This document shows, in pieces, positions 27,661 to 36,578 of a stretch of 64,000 bases of DNA. Below the pieces are notes generated by a model. The model was not told the DNA's origin. It made no database searches and saw nothing but the letters and a program-made list of their open reading frames with translations. The position numbers were made by a program, and so were the translations under genes. The stretch is taken from NCBI GenBank assembly GCA_025353725.1, contig JANXOF010000040.1, forward strand, positions 18,840 through 82,839, read 5' to 3'. Origin of the DNA: Polyangiaceae bacterium (GTDB lineage: Bacteria; Myxococcota_A; Polyangia; Polyangiales; Polyangiaceae). Each line of letters opens with the position of its first letter. The stretch's first letter is position 1.

Positions 27661-28799
27661 CGCTCGCCCGCGAGGAGTATCGCGCCGTCCGTGACGATTC
27701 GCGCGCCACGCTCAAGGCCGTGCGCTACCGGCACCCACTTGCCACCTTCCGTTTCGTCGACCGAGACAGGAACGCGCACGAAAACGTGGCGACCGTCGGG
27801 CGACTTTCCCTTTTCGATGAACACGGCGGTCTGCTCCCCAAGGCGCAAAAGCGCGCTGCGCGGTATCGCAAGAGTCTTCCGCTCGTCGACCGCGATGAAG
27901 AGCGTCGCGTACATCTCCGGTTTAAAAAGGCGCTCTTTGTTCTCCAAAACCAAACGCACTTTGGCGGTGCGAGTCGCGGGGTCAAGAATGCCCGAAACCC
28001 ACTCAATCTTGGCTGGGATCGCCTTGTTAGGGAGAGCAAAAAGCTTGAGATTCACCCGCGAGCCGACCTTCACGCGCCCCGTATCCATCTCGTGCACGTC
28101 GGCGACCACCCAAAGCTGGTCGAGTTCGCCGACCGTGAAAAGCTCGACCGCCGAGCCGCCGCCGTATTGCCCCTGCACCTCGCCGCCCGGCGAAAGATTG
28201 CGCGCGACCACCTCGCCATCGAGGGCCGCGCGCAGCGCATACGCCTGCGTGACGCCGGCGGTTGTTCCGGCGCGAAAGAGACTCGCCTTTTGCTTGGCGC
28301 GCTCGACTTCGGCGCGCGCTTTGCGAAAAGCGTCATCGGCTTGCTCGAAGTCGCGTTGCGAGGTCGCGTGGACGGCAAGAAGCTCTTTTTGGCGTTCGAG
28401 ATCGTGCTCCGCGGCGATGCGATCCGCCTCGGCCTTGTGAAGGTCTGCCGACGCCACGCCGATGTCGGGTGACTCGAGAATGGCGAGAACATCTCCCTTC
28501 TTGACGCGTTGCCCGACCTTAGCCTCAATGAGCGTAACGTGCCCAGAGACGGGCGAAAATACGTGGCTCACGTGCGCGTCGTCGAACGTGACTTTGCCGC
28601 TCGTCACGATCACGTCGTCGACGTCCTGCTCCTCGAACGGGGCGACGATTAGTTTGGCCTCGGCGACTTGCGCATCGGACAACCAAACCTCGCCGATCGG
28701 AGCCTCGGCGCGTGTGTCGGCGCGAGCTCCCCCGCTTCGACCGCAACCGATCGACGCGGCGCCCCAGAGGAAAACCAGCGTGAACGCCACTCGCTTCAT
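27657..28799 (-). CDS. czcB: RND efflux periplasmic adaptor lipoprotein (CzcB-like)
   Basis: A 380-residue membrane-fusion protein that links the inner-membrane pump to the outer-membrane channel. The N-terminal lipobox is SIGC, so it should be acylated. After the lipoyl-like piece (FSPVSGHVTLIEAKVGQRVKKGDVLAILESP) comes an Ala/Glu/Lys-rich helical hairpin (about 135-200), then a beta-barrel and membrane-proximal domain (LWVVADVHEMDTGRVKVG). No His- or Met-rich metal site is obvious. It overlaps both neighbours by four bases (ATGA), a fully coupled operon. Confidence 0.92.
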   Translation of the reverse strand: MKRVAFTLVFLWGAASIGCGRSGGARADTRAEAPIGEVWLSDAQVAEAKLIVAPFEEQDVDDVIVTSGKVTFDDAHVSHVFSPVSGHVTLIEAKVGQRVKKGDVLAILESPDIGVASADLHKAEADRIAAEHDLERQKELLAVHATSQRDFEQADDAFRKARAEVERAKQKASLFRAGTTAGVTQAYALRAALDGEVVARNLSPGGEVQGQYGGGSAVELFTVGELDQLWVVADVHEMDTGRVKVGSRVNLKLFALPNKAIPAKIEWVSGILDPATRTAKVRLVLENKERLFKPEMYATLFIAVDERKTLAIPRSALLRLGEQTAVFIEKGKSPDGRHVFVRVPVSVDETEGGKWVPVAHGLERGARIVTDGAILLAGER

Positions 28800-30196
28800 C
28801 GGATAAAGTCCTTCCCTACCGCCTGCTCCACTTGGAACGTCGCGGTCCAGTAATTCAAAAGCTCGGCGAGATACCCGCTGTTGACGGAGACGTAGCTCCG
28901 CTGGGCGTCCAGCAAGTCCGTGAGCGTGGCGGACCCGGCCGTGAACTGCACTTGGGTTATCTCGAGCGCCCTCTTGGCTCGTTCGAGCAACGCCGATTCG
29001 TAACGCTCGACGAGACGACGGGCCGTTGTGAAGGCCATCAGCGCCGATTCGAGTTCGGCCGCGACCATCGCCTCAAGGCGGCGACGCTCGACCATTGAGC
29101 TTTGCCTATCGGCCTCAGCGCGACCGATTTCGCCCTGCTGCTGGTAGAAGAGCGGCAGCGGAAGCCCGACGCCCACCGAAAGCGTCGGGGGCTGTGCGGG
29201 GTTATCGCCGCTACCAAGCTGTTGGTACTGCACGAGAAGCGCTACGTCTGGGATTCGTTTGCGCCTCGCGAGAGCGATGGCGGCCTCAGTCTGCGTCACC
29301 CGCGCGAGCGCCTGAAGGCGGTCGGGTCGGTGCTCGAGGGCGGCGCGAAGAAGCGCCGGTCGATCGATCATCTTGAGAGCCTCGGGAACACGAAAGTCGA
29401 GCGCTTTTCGATCGACCAAGAGCTCAGGGATGGGCCCCGGGGTGCCAAGCAAAAAAGACAGCTCGATTTGCTGCTGGCGCACCTCGCGCAGAGCTCGCTC
29501 CACCTCTTGCTGCGCGCGCATCGACTCGAGCTCGACGCGGGCGAGCTGACCCTCGTCAATGACGCGTGGATAGCGCACGCGATTGATGTCGACTGACTTT
29601 TGGAGCGATGCCGCCACCTCGCGCGAAAGCTCGAGTCGCGCTTGGGCTGCCGCCGCTTGGACGTACTGCACCTTGGTTTGGGCAACGAGACTACGCTCGG
29701 CGTCGGCACGGCCGTAGCGAACGGCGTCGAGCGCGTTTTTCGCGACGTCCTCGCGAAGCGATCGCTTTCGTGTCAGCGCGCCCTCGATGAGCCCCTCGTC
29801 GGAGAGGTTCGCGAAACCTCCCCACGGCGTTGAACAGGTCCCCGAAAAGCAGTCGACGCGCCGCGACACACCGCCGCTCAACGTTGGGTTCGGGGTTTGC
29901 CCCGCTGCTCGAACGTCTGCCTCGGCGCCGCGGACCGCGGCTGCAGCGACAAGCGCGTCGTACCCACGAGTCCGCGCGAGAACGAGTGCGTCGGGCAATG
30001 AGACGCTCTGCGCCGCGGGCTGGCCCGACGTGGGCGAGGGCACGAAAGCAGGTGCCTGAAGCGTCGGCTCCGCGTGCGCCCGCTGCGGCGGAAAGTACAG
30101 AAAGAGGAATGCGCAAGTCGCGAAGCCCACACGCACGGCGGCAGACGCGCGAAAACGTCGTGGTGCAGGTAACGAAGGAGTCCGAGGCGCGGTCAT
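28796..30196 (-). CDS. czcC: TolC/CzcC-type outer-membrane efflux protein
   Basis: A 466-residue outer-membrane factor with a signal peptide (RVGFATCAFLFLYF, cleavage expected after AHA). Two OEP-type repeats of long helices with flanking strands are visible: LPDALVLARTRGYDALVAAAAVRGAEADVRAA and a second set ending ERAKRALEITQVQFTAGSATLTDLLDAQRSY, the classic end of this family. It forms the exit duct of the efflux system. It is the first gene of the operon; the ATG at 30196 lies 102 bases from the divergent response-regulator start, with an inverted repeat in between. Confidence 0.93.
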   Translation of the reverse strand: MTAPRTPSLPAPRRFRASAAVRVGFATCAFLFLYFPPQRAHAEPTLQAPAFVPSPTSGQPAAQSVSLPDALVLARTRGYDALVAAAAVRGAEADVRAAGQTPNPTLSGGVSRRVDCFSGTCSTPWGGFANLSDEGLIEGALTRKRSLREDVAKNALDAVRYGRADAERSLVAQTKVQYVQAAAAQARLELSREVAASLQKSVDINRVRYPRVIDEGQLARVELESMRAQQEVERALREVRQQQIELSFLLGTPGPIPELLVDRKALDFRVPEALKMIDRPALLRAALEHRPDRLQALARVTQTEAAIALARRKRIPDVALLVQYQQLGSGDNPAQPPTLSVGVGLPLPLFYQQQGEIGRAEADRQSSMVERRRLEAMVAAELESALMAFTTARRLVERYESALLERAKRALEITQVQFTAGSATLTDLLDAQRSYVSVNSGYLAELLNYWTATFQVEQAVGKDFIR

Positions 30197-30229
30197 AACC
30201 CCTCGACCCTGACATCTGCGTGAGCGTGG

Positions 30230-30252
30230 AACGTTAAGGGAGAATTAACGTT
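30230..30252. promoter_or_regulatory. Inverted repeat AACGTTAA-N7-TTAACGTT between efflux and regulator genes
   Basis: A perfect 8-bp inverted repeat with a 7-base spacer (AACGTTAA, GGGAGAA, TTAACGTT) in the divergent gap of czcC and the response-regulator gene. A third related element, CGTTTCGTAAGG, follows at once. OmpR-family regulators bind such TTAA-rich sites; that this one is the operator of the neighbouring response regulator is inference from position. Confidence 0.55.
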
Positions 30253-30298
30253 TCGTAAGGGAGCGGGCGAGAGTGGTGTCAATGGTACCTTCCGATCT

Positions 30299-30979
30299 GT
30301 GAAAGTGCTCGTTGTAGAGGATGACGCCAAGCTTTCGCGCTTCCTCGTGCGCGTTCTCGTCGAGGAAGGCTACGCCGCCGATTCGTGCGGGACAGGAGCC
30401 GACGCTCTCGCACAAGCGTCGTCCGGGATTTACGATCTTTTAATCCTCGACTGGATGCTACCGGACATCGACGGGCTATCGGTGTGTCGACGCCTGCGCC
30501 AAGGAGGCACGCTCACGCCGATCCTTATGTTAACGGCGCGCGGCGAGGTTCGGGAACGTGTGCTCGGCCTTGACACCGGCGCCGATGACTTTTTGGTGAA
30601 GCCGTTTGAGATCGAGGAACTCGTTGCACGCCTTCGTGCACTGCTCAGGCGCGCGAGCGGATTCGCAAACGTTCGCGTGGGCGGTCTCGAGATGGACCGC
30701 GTAGGGCGTGAAGTCCGGATCGCAGGTAAATCACTCGACCTGACGTCTCGCGAATATGCACTTTTGCTCGACTTAGTACACCACGCAGAGAAAGTCGTAA
30801 CGCGCACGGAGCTTCTCGCACGCGTCTGGGGCACCTCCTTCGACCCAGGCTCAAACATCGTCGAGGTCCACGTTAGCAGGCTGCGGGACAAGCTCGGCGA
30901 GCACGCGTGGATGATCGAGACCGTCCGCGGCGCCGGCTATCGCCTGACCGCGACATCGACATCGACATCAACACGATAG
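30299..30979 (+). CDS. OmpR/PhoB-family response regulator
   Basis: A 226-residue two-domain regulator. The receiver has VVEDDAKLSRFLV with the acidic pocket, phospho-acceptor Asp51 in LLILDWMLPDIDG, TARG at the switch Thr, and the conserved Lys in DFLVKPFEIEEL. The C-terminal winged helix (about 130-222) has LTSREYALLLDLVHHAEKVVTR and HVSRLRDKLGEHAWMIETVRGAGYRL. Start is GTG 30299. It is transcribed away from czcCBA and followed after seven bases by the kinase gene, so it most likely controls the efflux operon, as CzcR/CusR types do. Confidence 0.93.
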   Translation: MKVLVVEDDAKLSRFLVRVLVEEGYAADSCGTGADALAQASSGIYDLLILDWMLPDIDGLSVCRRLRQGGTLTPILMLTARGEVRERVLGLDTGADDFLVKPFEIEELVARLRALLRRASGFANVRVGGLEMDRVGREVRIAGKSLDLTSREYALLLDLVHHAEKVVTRTELLARVWGTSFDPGSNIVEVHVSRLRDKLGEHAWMIETVRGAGYRLTATSTSTSTR

Positions 30980-30986
30980 AAGCACC

Positions 30987-32384
30987 ATGAAGTTTCGGAC
31001 GCGGCTAGTTTTTTCACTCTCAGCCGCGACTGCGCTGAACGTGACGGCGTCCTTCGGGACCGCCACGTATGTGGTCCAGCGCTCGGAGGAAAGGCAACTC
31101 GACGAAGCGTTGCACGCCGAAGCACGCCAAGAAGCGAGTGAGGTTGCGCAGGCGAAAGACCTCTCACTTCATATTAGCGATCGCGGCGGACCCGAAGCCG
31201 ATGACGTCGGTCGGTTGACAAAGTTTGCGGCTCTCTACGCGGGCGATGGCCACGTTTACGACTACACACGAACGTTCACGCGGGCGGTTCCCGATCTCGA
31301 GGCGATTCGCCATCCAAACGGAATACCGTTCGAGCTCGTTTATGAAGGCGAGCGGCTGCGCGCCATTATGGCGGCGGTTCCTGGGGCCTCGGGCGCGGTT
31401 CTCCTCCTTGCGGCCCCGCGCGCCGATCTCGACAAAGACACCGCGTTCCTTCGGCGCGTGATGATTGCGGCGGCGCTGCTCTCCATAAGCTTCACGCTTC
31501 TCGTCACGTGGCGCGTGGTCAGGGAGCTTACGCGGGGCCACGAAGCCATAGCCGGCGTCGCGCGCAGGGTGGCAGCCGGTGACATTCAAGCGCGCATTGG
31601 GATAACGGACGGTGATGATGAGGTCGTGCAGCTTGCACGCGACGTCGACAACATGGTCAAGCGTCTCGCGATGTTGGTCGAAAGCCAACAAAGGTTCGTC
31701 GCGCATGCCGCTCACGAGCTCCGTTCTCCCCTCACCTCACTCTATGGCGAGCTCCAACTCGCGCTCCGGCGCTCGCGGAGCGCCGACGAGTACAAGGCCT
31801 CGATCGAAGAGGCGCTCGATTCCACGCGTCGCTTGAAGGCACTCACCGAGGACCTTCTCGCCCTCGCGCGGATTGGCTCCGGCTCGACGCGTGAATCGCG
31901 ACATACACCGTGCGAGGTCAAGGAAGTCGCGGCAAACGCGGCGGCTTGGGTCGCGCGCGAGGCCTTGAGGCGGAAGGTCGACATCGCGATCGATGCCGAC
32001 GGTTCTCTCGTCCTTGGCCACGCGTTCGAGCTGGAGCGCTTGATACGAAACCTTCTCGATAACGCTATCCGCCATAGCCCTGAGGGCGGCCGTATTTATC
32101 TCGAGGCGAAGGGCGACGGCGACAACGTCGAGCTTTCCGTTCTCGACGAAGGGCCGGGCGTTCCAAGCGACGAGCGCGAACGCGTGTTCGAGCCTTTTTA
32201 TAGGGCGTCGACTGAACTGCCGCGTGACGGCGGCGCGGGCCTCGGACTCGCCATCGTGCGCGAGATCGTGCGAAGCCACGGCGGTGATATTCGCGTTTCC
32301 GCCGGCCCGAACGGCAAAGGCGCACTCTTCCGCGCGACACTTCTCACCCGCCCGCCAAAGTCGAACCGACCGAGCTCAGCGTAA
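30987..32384 (+). CDS. Sensor histidine kinase, efflux locus
   Basis: A 465-residue kinase with two membrane segments (about 7-28 and about 152-175) around a periplasmic sensor of roughly 120 residues, then a HAMP linker (VARRVAAGDIQARIGI), dimerisation domain with phospho-acceptor His243 in HAAHELRSPLTSL, and an ATPase domain (N box LIRNLLDNAIRHSPEGG, G boxes LDEGPGVPS and GGAGLGLAIVREIV). Its partner is the preceding response regulator. The sensor shows no Cys pair and no His cluster that would name a metal. Metal sensing is inferred from the divergent czcCBA operon. Confidence 0.92.
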   Translation: MKFRTRLVFSLSAATALNVTASFGTATYVVQRSEERQLDEALHAEARQEASEVAQAKDLSLHISDRGGPEADDVGRLTKFAALYAGDGHVYDYTRTFTRAVPDLEAIRHPNGIPFELVYEGERLRAIMAAVPGASGAVLLLAAPRADLDKDTAFLRRVMIAAALLSISFTLLVTWRVVRELTRGHEAIAGVARRVAAGDIQARIGITDGDDEVVQLARDVDNMVKRLAMLVESQQRFVAHAAHELRSPLTSLYGELQLALRRSRSADEYKASIEEALDSTRRLKALTEDLLALARIGSGSTRESRHTPCEVKEVAANAAAWVAREALRRKVDIAIDADGSLVLGHAFELERLIRNLLDNAIRHSPEGGRIYLEAKGDGDNVELSVLDEGPGVPSDERERVFEPFYRASTELPRDGGAGLGLAIVREIVRSHGGDIRVSAGPNGKGALFRATLLTRPPKSNRPSSA

Positions 32385-32757
32385 AGTCGATGACGGTCGA
32401 TCAACTTTGTCTCTTGCACGTGCGCCGCCGGAATCTCGAAGACGGCGGCGCCAAACACGCCGACCGCGTCAATGTGCAGCCTTTCGAACCGGAGCGACAT
32501 GGGCTTACACTTTTGCAGGTGCCTCCAAACGCCTATGATTCGAAAGCTCAACGACTCTCGCAGCACCGGATAGCGTCCACGATTCGTTCCCCCGGCCCCG
32601 CACCGACCCTTGCGGCGGAGGCCCGGCAAGTTCCGCGACATAGAAAATCTTGTCGCGTTCGACCGCGAGCCACGCGTGTTAAGCACTTAAGGGTGCGTCG
32701 TGGAATCTGCATGATGGATCGAGCGAGTCGACGCCGCGGCCAGCTAGTGCATCGCCC
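32385..32757. other. Intergenic stretch with a coding-like minus-strand frame
   Basis: No intact gene recognised. On the minus strand a frame around 32400-32560 reads like protein (LRFERLHIDAVGVFGAAVFE) with GC-rich third positions, but it runs into the antisense of the kinase gene and matches no family I know. It may be a gene remnant or chance. Confidence 0.35.
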
Positions 32758-33387
32758 ATGACACCGGCGGAAACGGATCGACGAAGGCCCGTCTGGGACG
32801 CGATGTCCGACGTATTTGTACACAATGAGACGCGGTGGGAGATGCCGCGCATCGCGTTCGTGCTTACTCGCTCCGGGTACTCGACCGCGGAACTCGATGC
32901 GATTTGGGACAACGAAATCGTGCCCGAATGCGCCTGGAACCTGCTTCAAGTCGAAGGCGAATGGAAGCTCTTCGTCGTCGACGAGGAAGCGCTCGCGGCG
33001 CGAGCCGAAGGGTACCTCGGACTTCACGAACGGACGGCGGGCGTGGCCTTACCGCTCTTTCTTGGAGCCCAATGGAACGCGATCAAAACGATGCGAGCGA
33101 TGCTTCTCTCGATTTCATCGGAGGAGAGCGCGCACGTGCGAAGGACGTTGATGTGGACCGCATTTGTCCGCACTTACATCGCGGCGCCAGTCGGCAACGA
33201 TGAAGCGAAAACCTTGAGCGCACTTGGGGCGAACACCGTGTCTATGGCCGAGGCATTCGAGGCCGTGCGCCCGGTGCTTCGATCGCTGTTGCTGGGCGAT
33301 GAGCAAGCCGACGAGACACGGCGCGCGAACGATGTCCGAGAGCTTATCGCGCGGGCCTCACGGGCTTCGGATCCGGGTGTGCCCTGA
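32758..33387 (+). CDS. DUF7079-like hypothetical protein
   Basis: A 209-residue soluble protein. The first 80 residues (RRPVWDAMSDVFVHNETRW, IAFVLTRSGYSTAELDAIWD, ECAWNLLQVEGEWKLFVVDE) follow the pattern I associate with DUF7079 proteins (RPVWxALSxLFLDTE and YSxxELxxIxxxEVxPxCxxNL). These have no established function. The second half (ALPLFLGAQWNAIKTMRAMLL and an Arg/Ala-rich helical tail) is less typical. No signal peptide. It stands alone between the kinase gene and the convergent hydrolase gene. Confidence 0.65.
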   Translation: MTPAETDRRRPVWDAMSDVFVHNETRWEMPRIAFVLTRSGYSTAELDAIWDNEIVPECAWNLLQVEGEWKLFVVDEEALAARAEGYLGLHERTAGVALPLFLGAQWNAIKTMRAMLLSISSEESAHVRRTLMWTAFVRTYIAAPVGNDEAKTLSALGANTVSMAEAFEAVRPVLRSLLLGDEQADETRRANDVRELIARASRASDPGVP

Positions 33388-33415
33388 GGATGGCGACTAG
33401 TTTTACAGTGCAGCA

Positions 33416-34516
33416 TTAGCGAGCGAGTGCGCCGTGTAGGAACTCGCCAACCAACGCGAGCACTTCGGTCCGACGCGAGAAGAAAAGGAAATGATCTTCG
33501 CCCTCGTAAGCGTGAGTCGAGACGCGAAGCCCGGCCCGCATCAGCGCGGCAGCCGCTTCGACCTCGTCGGCGCTCGGGATTCGGTCGTCCTGCAACCCGT
33601 AGACGACAAGCGCGGGCAGGGTCTTGTCGGGGGGTATCGCGACGGTATCGATGACGTCAACCTCGAGAACGGCCGAAAGGGCGACCACCGCGCGGTAGGC
33701 CTCCACTCGCTCAGCCAGAACGCGCGTTAGCCCACGGCCTCCGTTGGCGAGGGCAGCGAGGACGACGCGGTCGGGATCGGCCCCCAAAACGTCAACCGCG
33801 TAGCGGCGCGCGCGTTCGGCAGCCGCCGTGCCTCCGTCGTGCTGCCAGTGTCCAAATCCGAAACTCGGCGCCACAAGAACGAGTCTCTCGCGCTCGGCAA
33901 CGCTTGCGACGAGGTGCGTGTAGACTTTAAAGTTGCCGGCGCTCCTGTGGAGAAACACAAGAGCACCGAGTCGCTCGGTTTTCGAATGACGAGGGATATA
34001 CGCGTAAAGATGACCCGAATCGCGGTCGTCGTAAGCATAGCTCATCGCCGATCCGAGCTCTAAAAACGCCGGCTCGGCGTCCATCGCGCGGTAGACGGAA
34101 ACGGTGAGTGCGCGCACGCTGGAGGCCGAAGACGTCGTCAGCAAGGGGTCTACGGCCGGTGCAAGGTAGCTCCCAAACTTCATCTGGTTGATCTCGGGAA
34201 TCACGTTTGCGAGGCTGTAACGAGGATACGGATTGGATGCTGTGTACACGCTCCTCACCTCTCCCTCCGCGTTGCCGTTGGGAGTCCGCAGGAGCGCGAG
34301 CGCTCCGCAAGCGAGACTGAAGAGCGCGAGTCCTGCGCCCGAGCGCCGTTGCGCGCGCAGGAGGGCGGCCGAAGACGATAGAGCACCAAGCACCGCAAGA
34401 ACGACGAGGCGCGCGCTCCAGGACTCCGCGACCGGGAGGTAAAGGAGCGCTGGCGATCCAAACGCGACCCATGCAAGTCCCCACGCACACCACGCGGCTC
34501 GATCAAGGCCCTTCAT
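33416..34516 (-). CDS. Membrane-anchored alpha/beta-hydrolase fold protein, nucleophile Ser replaced by Ala
   Basis: About 366 residues. Three hydrophobic segments occupy the first 100 residues, then an alpha/beta-hydrolase domain faces the periplasm or cytoplasm. The nucleophile elbow reads LAALANGGRG where the family carries G-x-S-x-G (usually GLSNGG), so the catalytic Ser is Ala257. The acid (VYGLQDDRIPSADE) and His (YEGEDHFLFFSR) positions are still present. The fold is therefore probably retained but classical esterase chemistry is not. The codon is a plain GCC, with no sign of frameshift. ATG 34516 gives a clean first membrane segment; the frame from 34657 adds an unlikely lead. Confidence 0.7.
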   Translation of the reverse strand: MKGLDRAAWCAWGLAWVAFGSPALLYLPVAESWSARLVVLAVLGALSSSAALLRAQRRSGAGLALFSLACGALALLRTPNGNAEGEVRSVYTASNPYPRYSLANVIPEINQMKFGSYLAPAVDPLLTTSSASSVRALTVSVYRAMDAEPAFLELGSAMSYAYDDRDSGHLYAYIPRHSKTERLGALVFLHRSAGNFKVYTHLVASVAERERLVLVAPSFGFGHWQHDGGTAAAERARRYAVDVLGADPDRVVLAALANGGRGLTRVLAERVEAYRAVVALSAVLEVDVIDTVAIPPDKTLPALVVYGLQDDRIPSADEVEAAAALMRAGLRVSTHAYEGEDHFLFFSRRTEVLALVGEFLHGALAR

Positions 34517-34967
34517 CACATAAAAATGAACCGCGAGACCGCCTCTGGCACTCGCTTTGAGGCCCAACGGTCGACATCGGCACGCGAGCGGTGAGGTCAG
34601 CAAAAAAGGCCGACTATTTGCGGCGTTGAACATTGAGGTCGAAAGCTCCTGAAGCAACGGCCCCCGAGATCACCGGACGCAAATCGACCTTACCCGCCTA
34701 ATCCACGCGATCTCAGAGCCGCTCGTACTGGACTCCAATGCGAATCGACGGGGGCCACGACGCTTGGGGATAGGCGTCGAGCGGCGGAGGTGTTCTCGAC
34801 GCTTTGGAGTGTTCCTGGAAGTGCGGTGCCGTCTGTGCCGCCGCCTGGAAGCCGCTCGGATTCGCGACGTTCCCGTCCCCCGCCCCGCGTCGAGGCGCAC
34901 GCGACGAAGGTGAGTGTTCGACCACTTCAAACGCCGTCCCCCCCCTGGTGGAGTAGAGTCTAGGGCG
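34517..34967. other. Intergenic stretch with a possible outer-membrane gene remnant
   Basis: Divergent gap between the hydrolase and MscS genes. A minus-strand frame ending with TGA at 34713 and open to about 34919 has very GC-rich third positions and ends DAYPQASWPPSIRIGVQYERL, which resembles the final strand of an outer-membrane beta-barrel protein. No convincing start precedes it, so it may be the tail of a lost gene. No promoter was identified with confidence. Confidence 0.35.
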
Positions 34968-36578
34968 ATGAGTTTCGGCCGCTCGCTTTCGATCATCGCG
35001 CTCGCCTTTGCGCTCGTGTTCGGCGCTGGGCATACGGCCAACGCGCAACTCTTCCGGACGGCAACGGCATCGAACGTCGCAAACCAACCCGCGACCGACA
35101 ACCGCACCGAAGACGAAGCGCCCGATTCGCCCCGCGCGAGCATGCGGGCGTTTGTCGATCTTTGCGATCGCGGACGGTTCGAGGAGGCGTCACGCTATAT
35201 CGACGTTCCGAAAGGGGCTGAAAAGCGTGCGTCCGAGCTAGCGCGGAAGGTTTCCGAGGTGCTTCAAGACCGCCTTTGGATTGACCCTTCGACTCTCTCG
35301 CCCCTCGCGCAGGGCAGAAAAGACGACTCGCTACCCGCAGCCACGGAGGAGCTGGGGAAAATCGACAGTCTCAAAGGCCATGCGTTCGCAATACGGATCG
35401 TGCGCCGCGAGGGTCGGTCGCCTGAGGATGAAGCGCGCTGGGTGTTCACGCAAGCGAGCGTGCTTGGCGTCGAGACCGTGCATGCTTCGCTGCGGGGCGG
35501 TTGGGTACGAGCTCACTTGCCGGCGCCGCTGCTGCTTCAGGGACCGAAGACTCTTGCGTATTGGCAATGGCTCGCGATTCCGATTCTTGGGCTCGCGTGT
35601 GCCGTGCTCGGGCGCTTGCTCACGTCCGTCGCCTCCGCGGGCGCAAAGCGGTTGACGGTCCGTTGGGACTGGAGTGCGCGGGTCCTTCCTCGCCTCCGTC
35701 GGCCGGTGACCACGGCCTTTGCGCTCGGACTTTTTTGGTCGCTCGTGCCGTGGCTCACGCTAACGTTGCGGGCCGAAGACTTCGTCGAGCGTGTTCTCCG
35801 CGCGCTTGGGTACCTCGCGTTCTTCTGGGCGCTCGTTCGTGCGGTCACGGTCGCGGGCGACCTGGTGGCCGAGACGGCGTGGTCCGCGTCGCGCCCTAAC
35901 GTGCGTTCAATGTCGAGCATTGGCGTGCGGCTGGGCAAAGTCGTCGTGGGCGCCTTCGCCTTGATGGTTGCGCTTTCCGAGGTCGGTTATCCGGTTACGA
36001 CCGTCGTGGCGGGGCTCGGCATTGGCGGAGTCGCACTCGCTCTCGCGGCTCAGAAAACCGTCGAAAACCTCTTTGGTTCCCTCTCGATTCTCGTCGATCA
36101 ACCGTTTAGCGTCGGCGACACGATTCGCGTCGACGGCGTGGAAGGCAGCGTCGAGATCATTGGTCTCCGCTCGACACGTCTCCGCACGGTGGAGCGCACC
36201 CTTGTTATCCTCCCGAACGGAAAGCTCGCCGACATGCGCATCGAGTCGTTGGGCGCGCGCGACAGAATTCGGTTCTCGACCAAGCTTGCGCTCCGCCGCG
36301 ACACGGAACCCGCACAAATCGAGGCCTTAGTCGTAAGCCTCCGTCAAGCTCTCGCCGCCCATTCGCTGGTGCGCCCCGCGGAAGCGTTGGTGCGCTTATC
36401 CGGCATCGGCGAATGGTCGTTTGATATCGAAGTAGCCGCCCCAATCGAGACCCGCGACGCGAACGAGTTTGCGGTCGCGCGGGAGGAGTTGCTCCTTATT
36501 TGCGTTCGTGAGGTTCATAAATCCGGCGCCAAGCTCGCGGTTCCAACGCGCTACGTTACACGCGCCCCCGAGGGTTGA
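34968..36578 (+). CDS. MscS-family mechanosensitive channel with periplasmic N-domain
   Basis: A 536-residue protein. A signal peptide (SIIALAFALVFGAGHTANA) leads to a periplasmic helical domain of about 180 residues. Membrane segments lie near residues 205-345 (YWQWLAIPILGLACAVLG, TTAFALGLFWSLVPWLTL). The MscS pore helix follows: GLGIGGVALALAAQKTVENLFGS, then FSVGDTIRVDGVEGSVEIIGLRSTRLR of the beta domain. It is a larger relative of MscS with an extra N-terminal domain. ATG 34968 was chosen over 34914 because it yields the signal peptide. Its last 28 bases overlap the convergent protease gene. Confidence 0.9.
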   Translation: MSFGRSLSIIALAFALVFGAGHTANAQLFRTATASNVANQPATDNRTEDEAPDSPRASMRAFVDLCDRGRFEEASRYIDVPKGAEKRASELARKVSEVLQDRLWIDPSTLSPLAQGRKDDSLPAATEELGKIDSLKGHAFAIRIVRREGRSPEDEARWVFTQASVLGVETVHASLRGGWVRAHLPAPLLLQGPKTLAYWQWLAIPILGLACAVLGRLLTSVASAGAKRLTVRWDWSARVLPRLRRPVTTAFALGLFWSLVPWLTLTLRAEDFVERVLRALGYLAFFWALVRAVTVAGDLVAETAWSASRPNVRSMSSIGVRLGKVVVGAFALMVALSEVGYPVTTVVAGLGIGGVALALAAQKTVENLFGSLSILVDQPFSVGDTIRVDGVEGSVEIIGLRSTRLRTVERTLVILPNGKLADMRIESLGARDRIRFSTKLALRRDTEPAQIEALVVSLRQALAAHSLVRPAEALVRLSGIGEWSFDIEVAAPIETRDANEFAVAREELLLICVREVHKSGAKLAVPTRYVTRAPEG

